Assembly: GCF_025515275.1 (NCBI RefSeq)
Contig: NZ_JAOPFU010000001.1
Location: 124,001 to 188,000, forward strand
DNA: 64,000 nucleotides
Origin: Catenovulum sp. 2E275
GTDB lineage: Bacteria > Pseudomonadota > Gammaproteobacteria > Enterobacterales > Alteromonadaceae
Reading direction: 5' to 3'
The notes under the pieces are model-generated. The model was given only the letters and a program-made list of their open reading frames with translations. It was not told the origin of the DNA and did no database searches. The position numbers and the translations under genes were made by a program. Positions 56,261 to 64,000 of this stretch are shown here, one piece after another (the stretch's first letter is position 1; the number at the start of each line of letters is the position of its first letter).

Positions 56261-56287
56261 AACAAACAGCTTCACAGCCGTTTGTTA
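56261..56287 (-). terminator. Second terminator hairpin of the CE12-like lipoprotein gene
   Basis: AACAAACAGC (56261-56270) pairs with GCCGTTTGTT (56278-56287), 10 positions with one A-C mismatch; on the minus strand ATTTTTTATT follows. It backs up the hairpin at 56312. Confidence 0.7.
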
Positions 56288-56311
56288 AATATATCAAAGT
56301 CTATAAAACCT

Positions 56312-56339
56312 GTACTAACTGTATAAATACAGTTAGTAC
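56312..56339 (-). terminator. First hairpin after the CE12-like lipoprotein gene
   Basis: GTACTAACTGTAT (56312-56324), AA, ATACAGTTAGTAC (56327-56339): perfect 13-bp inverted repeat 20 bp after the stop codon. On the minus strand AGGTTTTATAG follows. Together with 56261 it fills much of the gap 56052-56359. Confidence 0.65.
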
Positions 56340-56359
56340 CTTTTATGGTTACCTAGCTA

Positions 56360-59300
56360 CTAAGGAACGGTAATTTCACCTTCAACGCCAGTATCCTTGG
56401 TTTTTAAATCTTTAGTTAGTTTAAACATATACCAGTAAGTTTCACCACTCACTGCACCGTCATCAACAAAACTACCGGTTAAATCAGAAGTTCTTAAAAC
56501 AGAGGTTCGTCCTCCTGCTTCTGGTTTATTATTTCTCATTAACTCAACAGCTGTGCCTTCTTGAACATTTTCAAGATCCCAAGTCACAACCACTTTACCA
56601 TCGTCATTTAAACTGGTTGCTATATTGCTCACAATCGGTTTCTCAAGATCAATTAATGGTCCAGGAATTAAACCTTCTTCTGGAGGTGTTAATACCGCAT
56701 CCGCAGAAATTGAAATTTCGCCTTCATACCCTGTACCGCCGGTTACTCCACCTTGAATTATTTTAAAGGTATACCAGTAAGTTTTACCCGGCTCTACCGC
56801 ATCATCAACTAAGGTACCGGTTAATGGAGCACCTGCTGCAACTCGGCTACGACCACCATCTTCAGGTTTATCGTTTCTAATTAGTTCAAGATAAGTTACC
56901 TCCGGATCAAAATATTGTAGATCCCAAGAAACCTCAATGAGTGAACCATAAACCACTTTAGTTGTTAAATTAGTTACAGGTACTTCATTAACAAATGGCT
57001 TTCTAATTTCGCCTTCTGGATCTGTATTAGTCGTCTCTGCACCATGTACTACTTTAAACATATACCAGTATGTCTTACCTTCTTCAGCGGTATCGTCTGT
57101 ATATGTGCCGCTAGAAGTTGAACTAGAGAAAACTCTCACTCGATCAGAATTTATTTCAGCAACTTCATTGCGATATACCTCAACATAGGTAATTTCACCA
57201 GCAAAGTTTTCAAGCGACCAATTTAAAACAATATCTGTACCATCTAACTCAGTTGTTAAATTAGTCATAATACTCCCCAAACCTTCACTGTTATTAAATA
57301 CAGCTTCGTATTTGGTTTCCATATCCTGTGTATCAAACTCGTATAAATAAGCAGTTGAAACTTCAGCTCGATTATCATCTAACCACTGAGTAAATTCATC
57401 AGCTTCATTAGCCAGCGCTTTTAACGTAAATGGTGTACCGGCCGGATATTCAAACGCAGTTGTATAAACACCAGCCGCAGGCGTAGGGGAAGAAACACTC
57501 ATTGAATAGGTTGGTTTTAGTGCACTAATTAAAGGCGCAACTGTTGCTGTACCGTCTAATTCTTTAATACCTTCTGCTACTAAACGCGCCATTTCAACCG
57601 CGCCTTGTTTTTGAAAATGTACAGTATCATCTTCAGCGGTTGCATTACCATATTGATTTGCACCAAAGCCCATGTAGTAGAATTCATTAGCATAGTTTTC
57701 ACCAACTAATTCTAATAACGCTTTATTTTTAGCATTTAAATCAATTAACGGAACATTTAAATCTGTCGCTAGCTGACGGGTAACAACTGGGTGTTCATGA
57801 TACGCATCATAAGGAACCCCTGCTTGCCAATCATTACGACGCACTGTAGTGACAAAAATTGGTATTGCACCTAACTCGCGACTTTCTTCAACAAAGTTAG
57901 TCATGTAGAACTCAAAAAAGCCTTCGGTTTTACCACCTGTTGGAGCTTTACGATCTTCGTCACTTGCGCGGTCATTAATCCCAAACTGAATAAATACATA
58001 ATCACCTTCTGTGATATTGGCTTTTACATCTGTCCAATGATCATTATAGAAACTCTTAGAGCTACGACCACCTAGAGCGCGGTTATCAACCGTAATTTTG
58101 GCATCGTCTAGATAATGTTGAAAAACTTGTCCCCAACCGGTTTGTGGGTAATAACCATCTGCATAATTGGCAACAGTTGAATCACCAATTAAATACGCGG
58201 TAGCCGCTGGTGGTGTATAAGTTGGTACAACACCATTAAATGCTGCAACCATTGCAAACTTACCAGCTGGCATAGTTGTTTGGTAAAGATTGGTATCACT
58301 TGCAACTGTACCTGCATTATACCAAGCATTAAATGTATCGCCTTCTCCCGCTCTTACTTTAAATGTTAACGGGATATCAGCAGGGTATGAATTGCCTTGA
58401 GTATATAAACTATTAGTAGCGCCTTCTTGCTCAACAGTCAATTGATATCTTGGTTCTAAGCCTTCGATTAAAGTTGTTAAATCTGTATTAGCATTTAATT
58501 GCTCTAAACCTTCAACCACTAAGCGCGCCATTTCAACAGCACCAGACTCTTGGAAATGGGTACCATCAGCGCTCCCATCAGGGTAATTAGCATATTCACC
58601 AGCATCTAAAATCAGATATAAATAATGAGACGCTTGCTCTTGCCCTAGTGAATTAACTAATTCCCAAGATTTCGCATTTAAATCAATATAAGCAGCATCC
58701 ATATCGGCTGCAACTTTTGCCATTGATACTGCATAATCACTACCATCTTCGGTAAATACATTACGTAATACACCATTCCGATAAGCATTCATCACCATAG
58801 GGCTAACTAAAATCGGTGTAGCACCTTTTTCACGAGTTTCATTTACATATTGAGCAATGTAAGTTTCAAAATCAGCAGGAGGTGTATAACGTTCAGCTTT
58901 TGAACGATCCCTGTCGTTATGACCAAACTGGATCATCACATAATCGCCTTCACCAACCTCACTTAACACATCATTCCAGCGCTCTTCTTCAATAAAGCTT
59001 CTTGAACTTCTTCCACCAATTGCTTTATTAACAATTTCTATTTCATCTTCTTCAAAATAATACTGTAATACTTGCCCCCAACCAGCTTGCGGATAGCTAG
59101 AAGCATTATAATTAGCAACAGTTGAATCGCCTACAACAAAAAGCTGTACTTCAGTATCTGGGACTTCAACTACAGGCGGAGTATAGGTACAAGTACCAGC
59201 GCTTAAACCAACCCCTGTAATGGTAAATGAATCGATATTAGGCATACCTTCAGCAGTATTTGAGCTAATAACAATATCATTAGCACCGGCTTTTAATGAT

Positions 59301-59782
59301 ATTGTGCCAGTTTGCTCAGCCCAAACATCCCAAGCGGTAGAAGTCGTAAATGCTAATTCAACATCAGCACCATTACTATTGATTGTTCCGGCTCTGTCTG
59401 TTGGTGCGGCATAGATAATATTAATGTCATAATCGCCGTCAGCTTCCGCTACAACCTGCCAAGTTATTGATGAATCAACTGCATTTACAACATTTGAGAA
59501 GCCGTCGCCTTCAAAACCTTCGTGATTGCTTTCGATAAAACCATCAATATTACAAAAACCAGCTTCATTTTCCTCAATCGTTACTACAACTGGTTCTTCT
59601 ACCTCTTCTTCTGGTTCTGCCGGTTCTTCCACTTCTTCTTCCGGTTCATCAGGTATAACCGGAGCAGCCGGTATTTTTGGTATCTCAACATTATCAGGAA
59701 TCGATCCTGAACCTAAATCTTCTCCTTCGTTACACCCTGCTAGAATGCCCGAAAGTAGCATAAGCCAAATATATTTATTCAT
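56360..59782 (-). CDS. Lipoprotein with two CE12-like SGNH esterase domains, a CBM6/35-like domain and three FN3-like domains
   Basis: 1140 residues. Lipoprotein signal with C17 (ILAGC), a Glu/Pro-rich spacer (about 44-66), and a carbohydrate-binding sandwich (about 76-197). Then come esterase 1 (about 212-430; GDSTVAN with S220, GGRSSRSF, QFGHND, D406/H409 in DGTHF), a small repeat domain (about 443-517), esterase 2 (about 528-742; GDSTVAN with S535, GGRSSKSF, QFGIND, D719/H722), a second repeat domain, and three FN3-like domains (about 838-925, 935-1030, 1050-1140). These motifs match family CE12, rhamnogalacturonan or xylan acetylesterases. It should deacetylate pectin or hemicellulose at the cell surface. 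Divergent from the GH51 gene. Confidence 0.88.
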   Translation of the reverse strand: MNKYIWLMLLSGILAGCNEGEDLGSGSIPDNVEIPKIPAAPVIPDEPEEEVEEPAEPEEEVEEPVVVTIEENEAGFCNIDGFIESNHEGFEGDGFSNVVNAVDSSITWQVVAEADGDYDINIIYAAPTDRAGTINSNGADVELAFTTSTAWDVWAEQTGTISLKAGANDIVISSNTAEGMPNIDSFTITGVGLSAGTCTYTPPVVEVPDTEVQLFVVGDSTVANYNASSYPQAGWGQVLQYYFEEDEIEIVNKAIGGRSSRSFIEEERWNDVLSEVGEGDYVMIQFGHNDRDRSKAERYTPPADFETYIAQYVNETREKGATPILVSPMVMNAYRNGVLRNVFTEDGSDYAVSMAKVAADMDAAYIDLNAKSWELVNSLGQEQASHYLYLILDAGEYANYPDGSADGTHFQESGAVEMARLVVEGLEQLNANTDLTTLIEGLEPRYQLTVEQEGATNSLYTQGNSYPADIPLTFKVRAGEGDTFNAWYNAGTVASDTNLYQTTMPAGKFAMVAAFNGVVPTYTPPAATAYLIGDSTVANYADGYYPQTGWGQVFQHYLDDAKITVDNRALGGRSSKSFYNDHWTDVKANITEGDYVFIQFGINDRASDEDRKAPTGGKTEGFFEFYMTNFVEESRELGAIPIFVTTVRRNDWQAGVPYDAYHEHPVVTRQLATDLNVPLIDLNAKNKALLELVGENYANEFYYMGFGANQYGNATAEDDTVHFQKQGAVEMARLVAEGIKELDGTATVAPLISALKPTYSMSVSSPTPAAGVYTTAFEYPAGTPFTLKALANEADEFTQWLDDNRAEVSTAYLYEFDTQDMETKYEAVFNNSEGLGSIMTNLTTELDGTDIVLNWSLENFAGEITYVEVYRNEVAEINSDRVRVFSSSTSSGTYTDDTAEEGKTYWYMFKVVHGAETTNTDPEGEIRKPFVNEVPVTNLTTKVVYGSLIEVSWDLQYFDPEVTYLELIRNDKPEDGGRSRVAAGAPLTGTLVDDAVEPGKTYWYTFKIIQGGVTGGTGYEGEISISADAVLTPPEEGLIPGPLIDLEKPIVSNIATSLNDDGKVVVTWDLENVQEGTAVELMRNNKPEAGGRTSVLRTSDLTGSFVDDGAVSGETYWYMFKLTKDLKTKDTGVEGEITVP

Positions 59783-60077
59783 GTTATCTCTCGATTATCT
59801 TTATAAATTTAACACTTTTGAATAAATTGCTAACCACAAACCCCATTGATTAACAATAAATATAATAATACCCCATGAACAGCCAATTACAATCACAAAT
59901 AATCAAATATTTTTTAACAATGCTATTTAAAAACAAATAAATCAATCAACAGTACTCAAAACCAGACAATTATTAAGTATAATAAAAACAAATATTCAAC
60001 AAATAATTAAAAACTTGTTGTTATAATTACACTTTATGGGAAGATTAAAGAGATTTATCATATAAAAAGGAAGCGAC
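59783..60077. other. Divergent control region between the CE12-like gene and GH51
   Basis: About 295 bp of very AT-rich DNA. A TATAAT lies at 60022-60027, suitable as a -10 for GH51, but no good -35 is at standard spacing. Neither the CCGG nor the GAACGTTC palindrome is present. Confidence 0.45.
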
Positions 60078-61640
60078 ATGAAAAGCTTAAAAAAAATAAG
60101 TTTAGCTTTATCAAGCATTTTATTATGTGCAGCTCTGCCAGCAAATGCAGAGCATCAAGTTTCACTCACCATCAATACCGATCAGCAAGGTGCTCAAATT
60201 AATAAAAACATTTATGGTCAATTTGTTGAGCACTTAGGCCGTGGTATTTATGAAGGTATTTGGGTGGGCAACAATTCAGATATCCCTAATACTAATGGCT
60301 TTCGTAATGATGTAGTAACGGCATTAAAAGAACTTAAAGTACCGTTAATGCGCTGGCCTGGAGGCTGTTTTGCCGATGAATATCATTGGCGTGACGGGAT
60401 TGGCGATCCGGCTAAAAGACCAACTAAAGTTAATACTCATTGGGGTGGCGTTGAAGAAAATAACGAATTTGGTACCCACGAATTTTTCCAATTAGCCGAA
60501 ATGGTCGGTTCAGAGACTTATGTTAATGGTAATTTAGGGACTGGCACGCCAAGAGAAATGGCTGAGTGGCTTGAATATATGACCTCAGACAAAAACTCAA
60601 CGCTTGCCAATGAGAGACGTAAAAATGGCCGCGATAAACCTTTTAAAGTCGATTATTTTGCCATAGGTAATGAAGCATGGGGATGTGGCGGCCATATGCG
60701 TCCGGCTTACTACGCAGATTTATATATGCACTGGGCGACCTTTTTGAAAGCGCCAAAAGGCCATACGCCTAAATTTATCGCCAGTGGCGGCAGCGGTAAT
60801 GTCAGAGGTTTAGAGTGGACTGATGTGTTAAGTAAAAACATTACCCGCAATATGGATGCAATTTCGTACCACTACTACACCCTGCCAACCAATAAATGGG
60901 ATGTAAAAGGTAAAGCCATTGGTTTCCCTGAATCTGAGTGGAATTCAACCATAGTTAATACGTTAAAAATTGATGAGTTTATCGCCCAAAACCTTGAAGT
61001 ATTAGAAAAGAATGATCCTAAAGGAAAAATTGGTTTTTATGTTGATGAATGGGGCACATGGTACGATGCCGAGCCCGGCCGCGAACCCGGATTTTTATAT
61101 CAGCAAAATACAATACGTGACGCTGTAGTTGCCGCAGCTAACTTTAATATTTTCCATCATTATGCCGAACGAGTACGCATGACAAACATTGCTCAAATGG
61201 TTAATGTTTTACAGGCAATGATTTTAACCGACAAAGAAAAAATGCTACTGACACCAACTTATTATGCTTACCAAATGTATATACCATTTCAAGATTCAAC
61301 TCACTTAACGGTTGATATTAACCAAATGGATTATGAAAAAGTAGGTGAAGACAAGTTCCCGGCAGTGAGTGTATCAGCAGCAAAAGGGCAAGATGGGAAA
61401 ACCTATCTAGCGCTCGTTAATTTATCAGCAACAGAAAGTTCAGAAGTTAAAGTTGATTTAAAAGGGCAAACAGCCAACTCTGCTCAGGGGCAACAGTTAA
61501 CAGCCAATACTCTGGATGCGCATAATACGTTTAATAAACCGAATCAGGTCAAACCAAAAGCGTATAAGATTAAAGCTAAGTCGGGTAAATTCAGCTTCGA
61601 TTTACCTGCCCGTTCAGTTACAGTCGTTAAACTGGATTAA
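60078..61640 (+). CDS. Alpha-L-arabinofuranosidase, GH51
   Basis: 520 residues with a signal peptide (1-24, ANA-EH). GH51 blocks: INKNIYGQFVEHLGRGIYEGI, LMRWPGGCFADEYHWRDGIG, acid/base E199 in FAIGNEAWGCGGH, SYHYYTLPTNKW, and nucleophile E324 in FYVDEWGTWYD. A C-terminal beta-sandwich ends VTVVKLD. It releases alpha-L-arabinofuranose from arabinan, arabinoxylan or arabinogalactan. An export signal is unusual, as many bacterial GH51 enzymes are cytoplasmic, so it probably acts in the periplasm or outside. It is paired head-to-head with the CE12-like gene, fitting pectin side-chain attack. AAGGAAG precedes the ATG. Confidence 0.93.
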   Translation: MKSLKKISLALSSILLCAALPANAEHQVSLTINTDQQGAQINKNIYGQFVEHLGRGIYEGIWVGNNSDIPNTNGFRNDVVTALKELKVPLMRWPGGCFADEYHWRDGIGDPAKRPTKVNTHWGGVEENNEFGTHEFFQLAEMVGSETYVNGNLGTGTPREMAEWLEYMTSDKNSTLANERRKNGRDKPFKVDYFAIGNEAWGCGGHMRPAYYADLYMHWATFLKAPKGHTPKFIASGGSGNVRGLEWTDVLSKNITRNMDAISYHYYTLPTNKWDVKGKAIGFPESEWNSTIVNTLKIDEFIAQNLEVLEKNDPKGKIGFYVDEWGTWYDAEPGREPGFLYQQNTIRDAVVAAANFNIFHHYAERVRMTNIAQMVNVLQAMILTDKEKMLLTPTYYAYQMYIPFQDSTHLTVDINQMDYEKVGEDKFPAVSVSAAKGQDGKTYLALVNLSATESSEVKVDLKGQTANSAQGQQLTANTLDAHNTFNKPNQVKPKAYKIKAKSGKFSFDLPARSVTVVKLD

Positions 61641-61657
61641 TATTTAAGCAAATTTAC

Positions 61658-61691
61658 AATGGGTTTACTCAGGTAAACCCATTAGTTTTTT
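61658..61691 (+). terminator. Rho-independent terminator of GH51
   Basis: AATGGGTTTAC (61658-61668), loop TCAG, GTAAACCCATT (61673-61683), then AG and a T6 run. Confidence 0.9.
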
Positions 61692-61752
61692 AGTTATAAG
61701 CTAATAAATCAAAGGAAATTTATTCAAATAATAATAAAACAGGATTAGAAAA

Positions 61753-63672
61753 ATGAAAAAAACATGGATTTATCTGTTATTTATTTTAGCAATCCCTCTA
61801 AATGGATTTGCCAAAATCACCCATATACCCACAGAGGCTTTTGCTACCAAACCGGATATTAGCAGTATCAGAATATCACCGGACGGTAAACAAGCGATTA
61901 TGCTAGCCAAAATTAATCAAAAAAAAGCGAAAGGTACAGCAATTAAATATATCGACCTCGTTTCTATGGGTACATTTAACCTCGCCTTTGCTGAAGATAA
62001 AGACTTTATTATCAGTGATATAGAATGGGCTAATAATGACGATTTATTAGTTGAAGTATTATACAACGACACTTTAGGCGCTTTAAGGCTAAAAAAAACC
62101 AGACTACTCAAATTTAATATTTTTGAGAAAAAGTTTAAGCCGGTTTTATCTCTACACTATATGGAAAACTTAAGCTATATCTCAAATATTATGTCAACAG
62201 TAGTCGATTATTTACCAAATGATCCAGATCATATCTTAATGTCATTATCTGGAGTATCGACCTCGGCAGAATACTATTTGCCAAGTGTGGTTAAAGTCTC
62301 TATTCATGGTAAAAATTACAATAAAGTAATTCAACCAGCAATGAATGATGTCACCAGATGGATAACCGATCAGCAACACAATGTTAGGATCGCTATTGCC
62401 AGAGAGAAAACACAATACAAAATCCTTGAACGAAATAATGAAAACCAAGATTTTCGAACCTTATGGACATTTTCCGCTTTCGATGAAGCTGAAATATGGC
62501 CTTTAGGTTTTGATGATAAACCCAATATTCTCTATGTAAGTGCAAATAAAGATGGCCGCAGAGCCGTATTCACTGTTGATTTAAACGACCCAAAACTTGA
62601 ACTCAAGCATGTTTTTAGTAGCAGTAAATATGATGTATCTACGTATCTAGTTCGCGCTCAATCAACTAAAAAAGTTATCGGGGTTGGCGACTATATTTGG
62701 GACAAAGACAGAAAAAAGCTGATCAAACAAATCAATCAAGTATTACCGGATACAGAAAACGACATTATTGAAATCAGTCGAGACGATAATATTTATTTTG
62801 TTTTATCTACCAGCTCAACTGAACCAGGCGTTTATTTTATGGGCAACAGAAAAACCAATAAAATTGCTTTTTTTGGTACCCGCTATGCAGAACTTGCTCC
62901 AGAGAATTTAGCTCAAAGGCAAAAAATACATTACCAAGCCAGAGATGGTCTTAAAATTGAAGGTTTTTTAACTCTGCCCAAGAGCGATAAACAAAATAAA
63001 CTACCTACGATTATCCTACCTCACGGCGGGCCTATTTCAAACGATACTGATGGTTTTGATTATTGGGCACAATTTTTTGCTAACCGAGGGTATGTTGTTG
63101 TGCAAATGAATTTCAGAGGTTCCTATGGCTATGGACTTGAGTTTTTACAGCACGGGTTAAAAGGCTGGGGGCAAGCAATGCAGGATGATATAGAAGATGC
63201 AACCAATTGGGCTATTAAACAAGGTTATGCAGACCCCAAAAGAATTTGTATTGTTGGTGCCAGCTATGGCGGTTATGCAGCTTTGATGGGCGCAATTAAA
63301 ACACCGGATTTATACCAATGTGCAATCAGCTTTGCAGGCGTCAGTGATTTAGAAGAATTAGTTGATGCATCAAAGTTTTTTTCCAGTCATGAAATTGTCA
63401 AAAAAATGATTGGCGAAGATAGTGACTTTTTAGCTAACTACTCACCAATCAATCAAGCTGAAAAAATCAATATTCCTGTCCTACTCATTCATGGAACACA
63501 AGATAAACGGGTTTTACCAGAACAGAGTCAGGAAATGTATAAAGTGATGAAAGCTCGAAAAAAAGATGTTCAATATATAGAGCTAGAAGGTGCTAACCAC
63601 CACTTATCTAACAGTGAAGATAGGCTCACCACATTTAAAGCTATGGAAAAATTTTTAAAGAGTCATTTATAA
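61753..63672 (+). CDS. S9-family (prolyl oligopeptidase-type) serine peptidase, secreted
   Basis: 639 residues with a signal peptide (1-20, NGFA). Residues about 25-390 form a beta-propeller-like region (SSIRISPDGKQAIMLAKI). The alpha/beta-hydrolase catalytic domain follows (about 395-639) with Ser504 in GASYGGYAALMG, Asp584 in GTQDKRV and His616 or His617 in GANHHLS. It likely removes dipeptides or short peptides in the periplasm. It follows the GH51 gene after a terminator, so it has its own promoter and no evident link with sugar use. Confidence 0.9.
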   Translation: MKKTWIYLLFILAIPLNGFAKITHIPTEAFATKPDISSIRISPDGKQAIMLAKINQKKAKGTAIKYIDLVSMGTFNLAFAEDKDFIISDIEWANNDDLLVEVLYNDTLGALRLKKTRLLKFNIFEKKFKPVLSLHYMENLSYISNIMSTVVDYLPNDPDHILMSLSGVSTSAEYYLPSVVKVSIHGKNYNKVIQPAMNDVTRWITDQQHNVRIAIAREKTQYKILERNNENQDFRTLWTFSAFDEAEIWPLGFDDKPNILYVSANKDGRRAVFTVDLNDPKLELKHVFSSSKYDVSTYLVRAQSTKKVIGVGDYIWDKDRKKLIKQINQVLPDTENDIIEISRDDNIYFVLSTSSTEPGVYFMGNRKTNKIAFFGTRYAELAPENLAQRQKIHYQARDGLKIEGFLTLPKSDKQNKLPTIILPHGGPISNDTDGFDYWAQFFANRGYVVVQMNFRGSYGYGLEFLQHGLKGWGQAMQDDIEDATNWAIKQGYADPKRICIVGASYGGYAALMGAIKTPDLYQCAISFAGVSDLEELVDASKFFSSHEIVKKMIGEDSDFLANYSPINQAEKINIPVLLIHGTQDKRVLPEQSQEMYKVMKARKKDVQYIELEGANHHLSNSEDRLTTFKAMEKFLKSHL

Positions 63673-63702
63673 CCATTGACCATCCATTGACCATCACTCA
63701 GC

Positions 63703-63741
63703 AATAAGAGAACCAATTTTGTTTAAATTGGTTCTCTTATT
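63703..63741. terminator. Bidirectional terminator between convergent genes
   Basis: AATAAGAGAACCAATTT (63703-63719), TGTTT, AAATTGGTTCTCTTATT (63725-63741): a perfect 17-bp stem with T-rich ends on both strands. Just upstream, CCATTGACCAT occurs twice in a row (63673-63694). Confidence 0.85.
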
Positions 63742-64000
63742 ACACTGGTAATTTACCTGCCAATACCCAACAACACACTATTTTATGTTTTAGATTTGAT
63801 TTTCCGCCCTCAATAAATTGCCAGTTTACTTTGATAATTTCAGGAATAATATTTAATAAGTCAGGACGCGTTAAAGAGATGCTTTGTTTAAAGCTATTAT
63901 TAATTTTAAACATTAAATCTATTTTATTAAAACCGATGATAGATATAGCATCAAAGCCAAAAAAGGAATTAATCATTGGGTGATACGCTTTGTAAACAGC
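63740..64000 (-). CDS. C-terminal fragment of an unidentified protein
   Basis: A minus-strand frame open from the right edge to a stop at 63740, giving at least 86 residues (…KAYHPMINSFFGFDAISIIGF ... IVCCWVLAGKLPV). It ends exactly at the bidirectional terminator, which supports it as a real gene end. I do not recognise the family. The start lies outside the window. Confidence 0.5.
   Translation of the reverse strand, partial: AVYKAYHPMINSFFGFDAISIIGFNKIDLMFKINNSFKQSISLTRPDLLNIIPEIIKVNWQFIEGGKSNLKHKIVCCWVLAGKLPV

Overview
The window looks like chromosomal DNA of a marine, polysaccharide-degrading gammaproteobacterium of the Alteromonadales. A Catenovulum-like genus is a guess from gene style. 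Pointers are the AT-rich sequence, very large TonB-dependent receptors of the Xanthomonas/Caulobacter type paired with tryptophan-halogenase-like genes, CBM10-bearing multidomain mannanases, the tkt-epd-pgk order and dispersed MITE-like repeats. I saw no rRNA, tRNA, CRISPR array or intact transposase.

Layout. 0-1.1 kb: end of a LytS-type histidine kinase and its LytTR response regulator. 1.2-5.5 kb: RND pump and its membrane-fusion partner. 5.8-6.8 kb: AEC-family permease. 6.8-21.9 kb: a galactomannan locus with GH27 alpha-galactosidase, a solute-binding-like protein, phosphomannomutase, a TonB-dependent receptor, a halogenase-like flavoprotein, a GH5 mannanase with four CBM10 modules, and a 1478-residue GH26-GH5 double mannanase. 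22-34.1 kb: a second saccharide locus with a membrane AraC regulator, sugar MFS transporter, GH3 lipoprotein, an inserted DUF3800 gene, a second receptor, a second halogenase and an SGNH/DUF4886 hydrolase. 34.2-36.2 kb: a BlaI-type repressor and an M56 membrane peptidase. 36.9-41.4 kb: tkt, epd and pgk. 41.8-46.5 kb: a four-repeat CHRD lipoprotein, a paralogue of the solute-binding protein, and HAD, GNAT and YdeI/OmpD-associated genes. 46.8-56.1 kb: a five-gene ATP-grasp, alpha-E and transglutaminase cluster. 56.4-63.7 kb: a double CE12-like esterase lipoprotein, a GH51 arabinofuranosidase and an S9 peptidase.

How the parts fit. In the 6.8-21.9 kb locus the secreted mannanases would cut (galacto/gluco)mannan, the receptor would import oligosaccharides, GH27 would remove galactose branches, and phosphomannomutase would link mannose-6-P with mannose-1-P. 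The locus carries six matches to a GalR/LacI-type palindrome (consensus TGTAACCGGTTACA) next to most of its transcription units. The neighbouring GH3/MFS and receptor-2 units instead share a different palindrome (CGAACGTTCTAATT). The layout therefore suggests two adjacent regulons controlled by repressors encoded elsewhere.

The points most worth checking are these two operator sets, the conserved receptor-halogenase pairing, the orphan pair of solute-binding paralogues, the duplicated ATP-grasp/alpha-E system, a probable non-AUG start for epd, and two MITE-like families, one copy lying between epd and pgk. Everything here was read by eye; no alignments, structure predictions or database searches were run.
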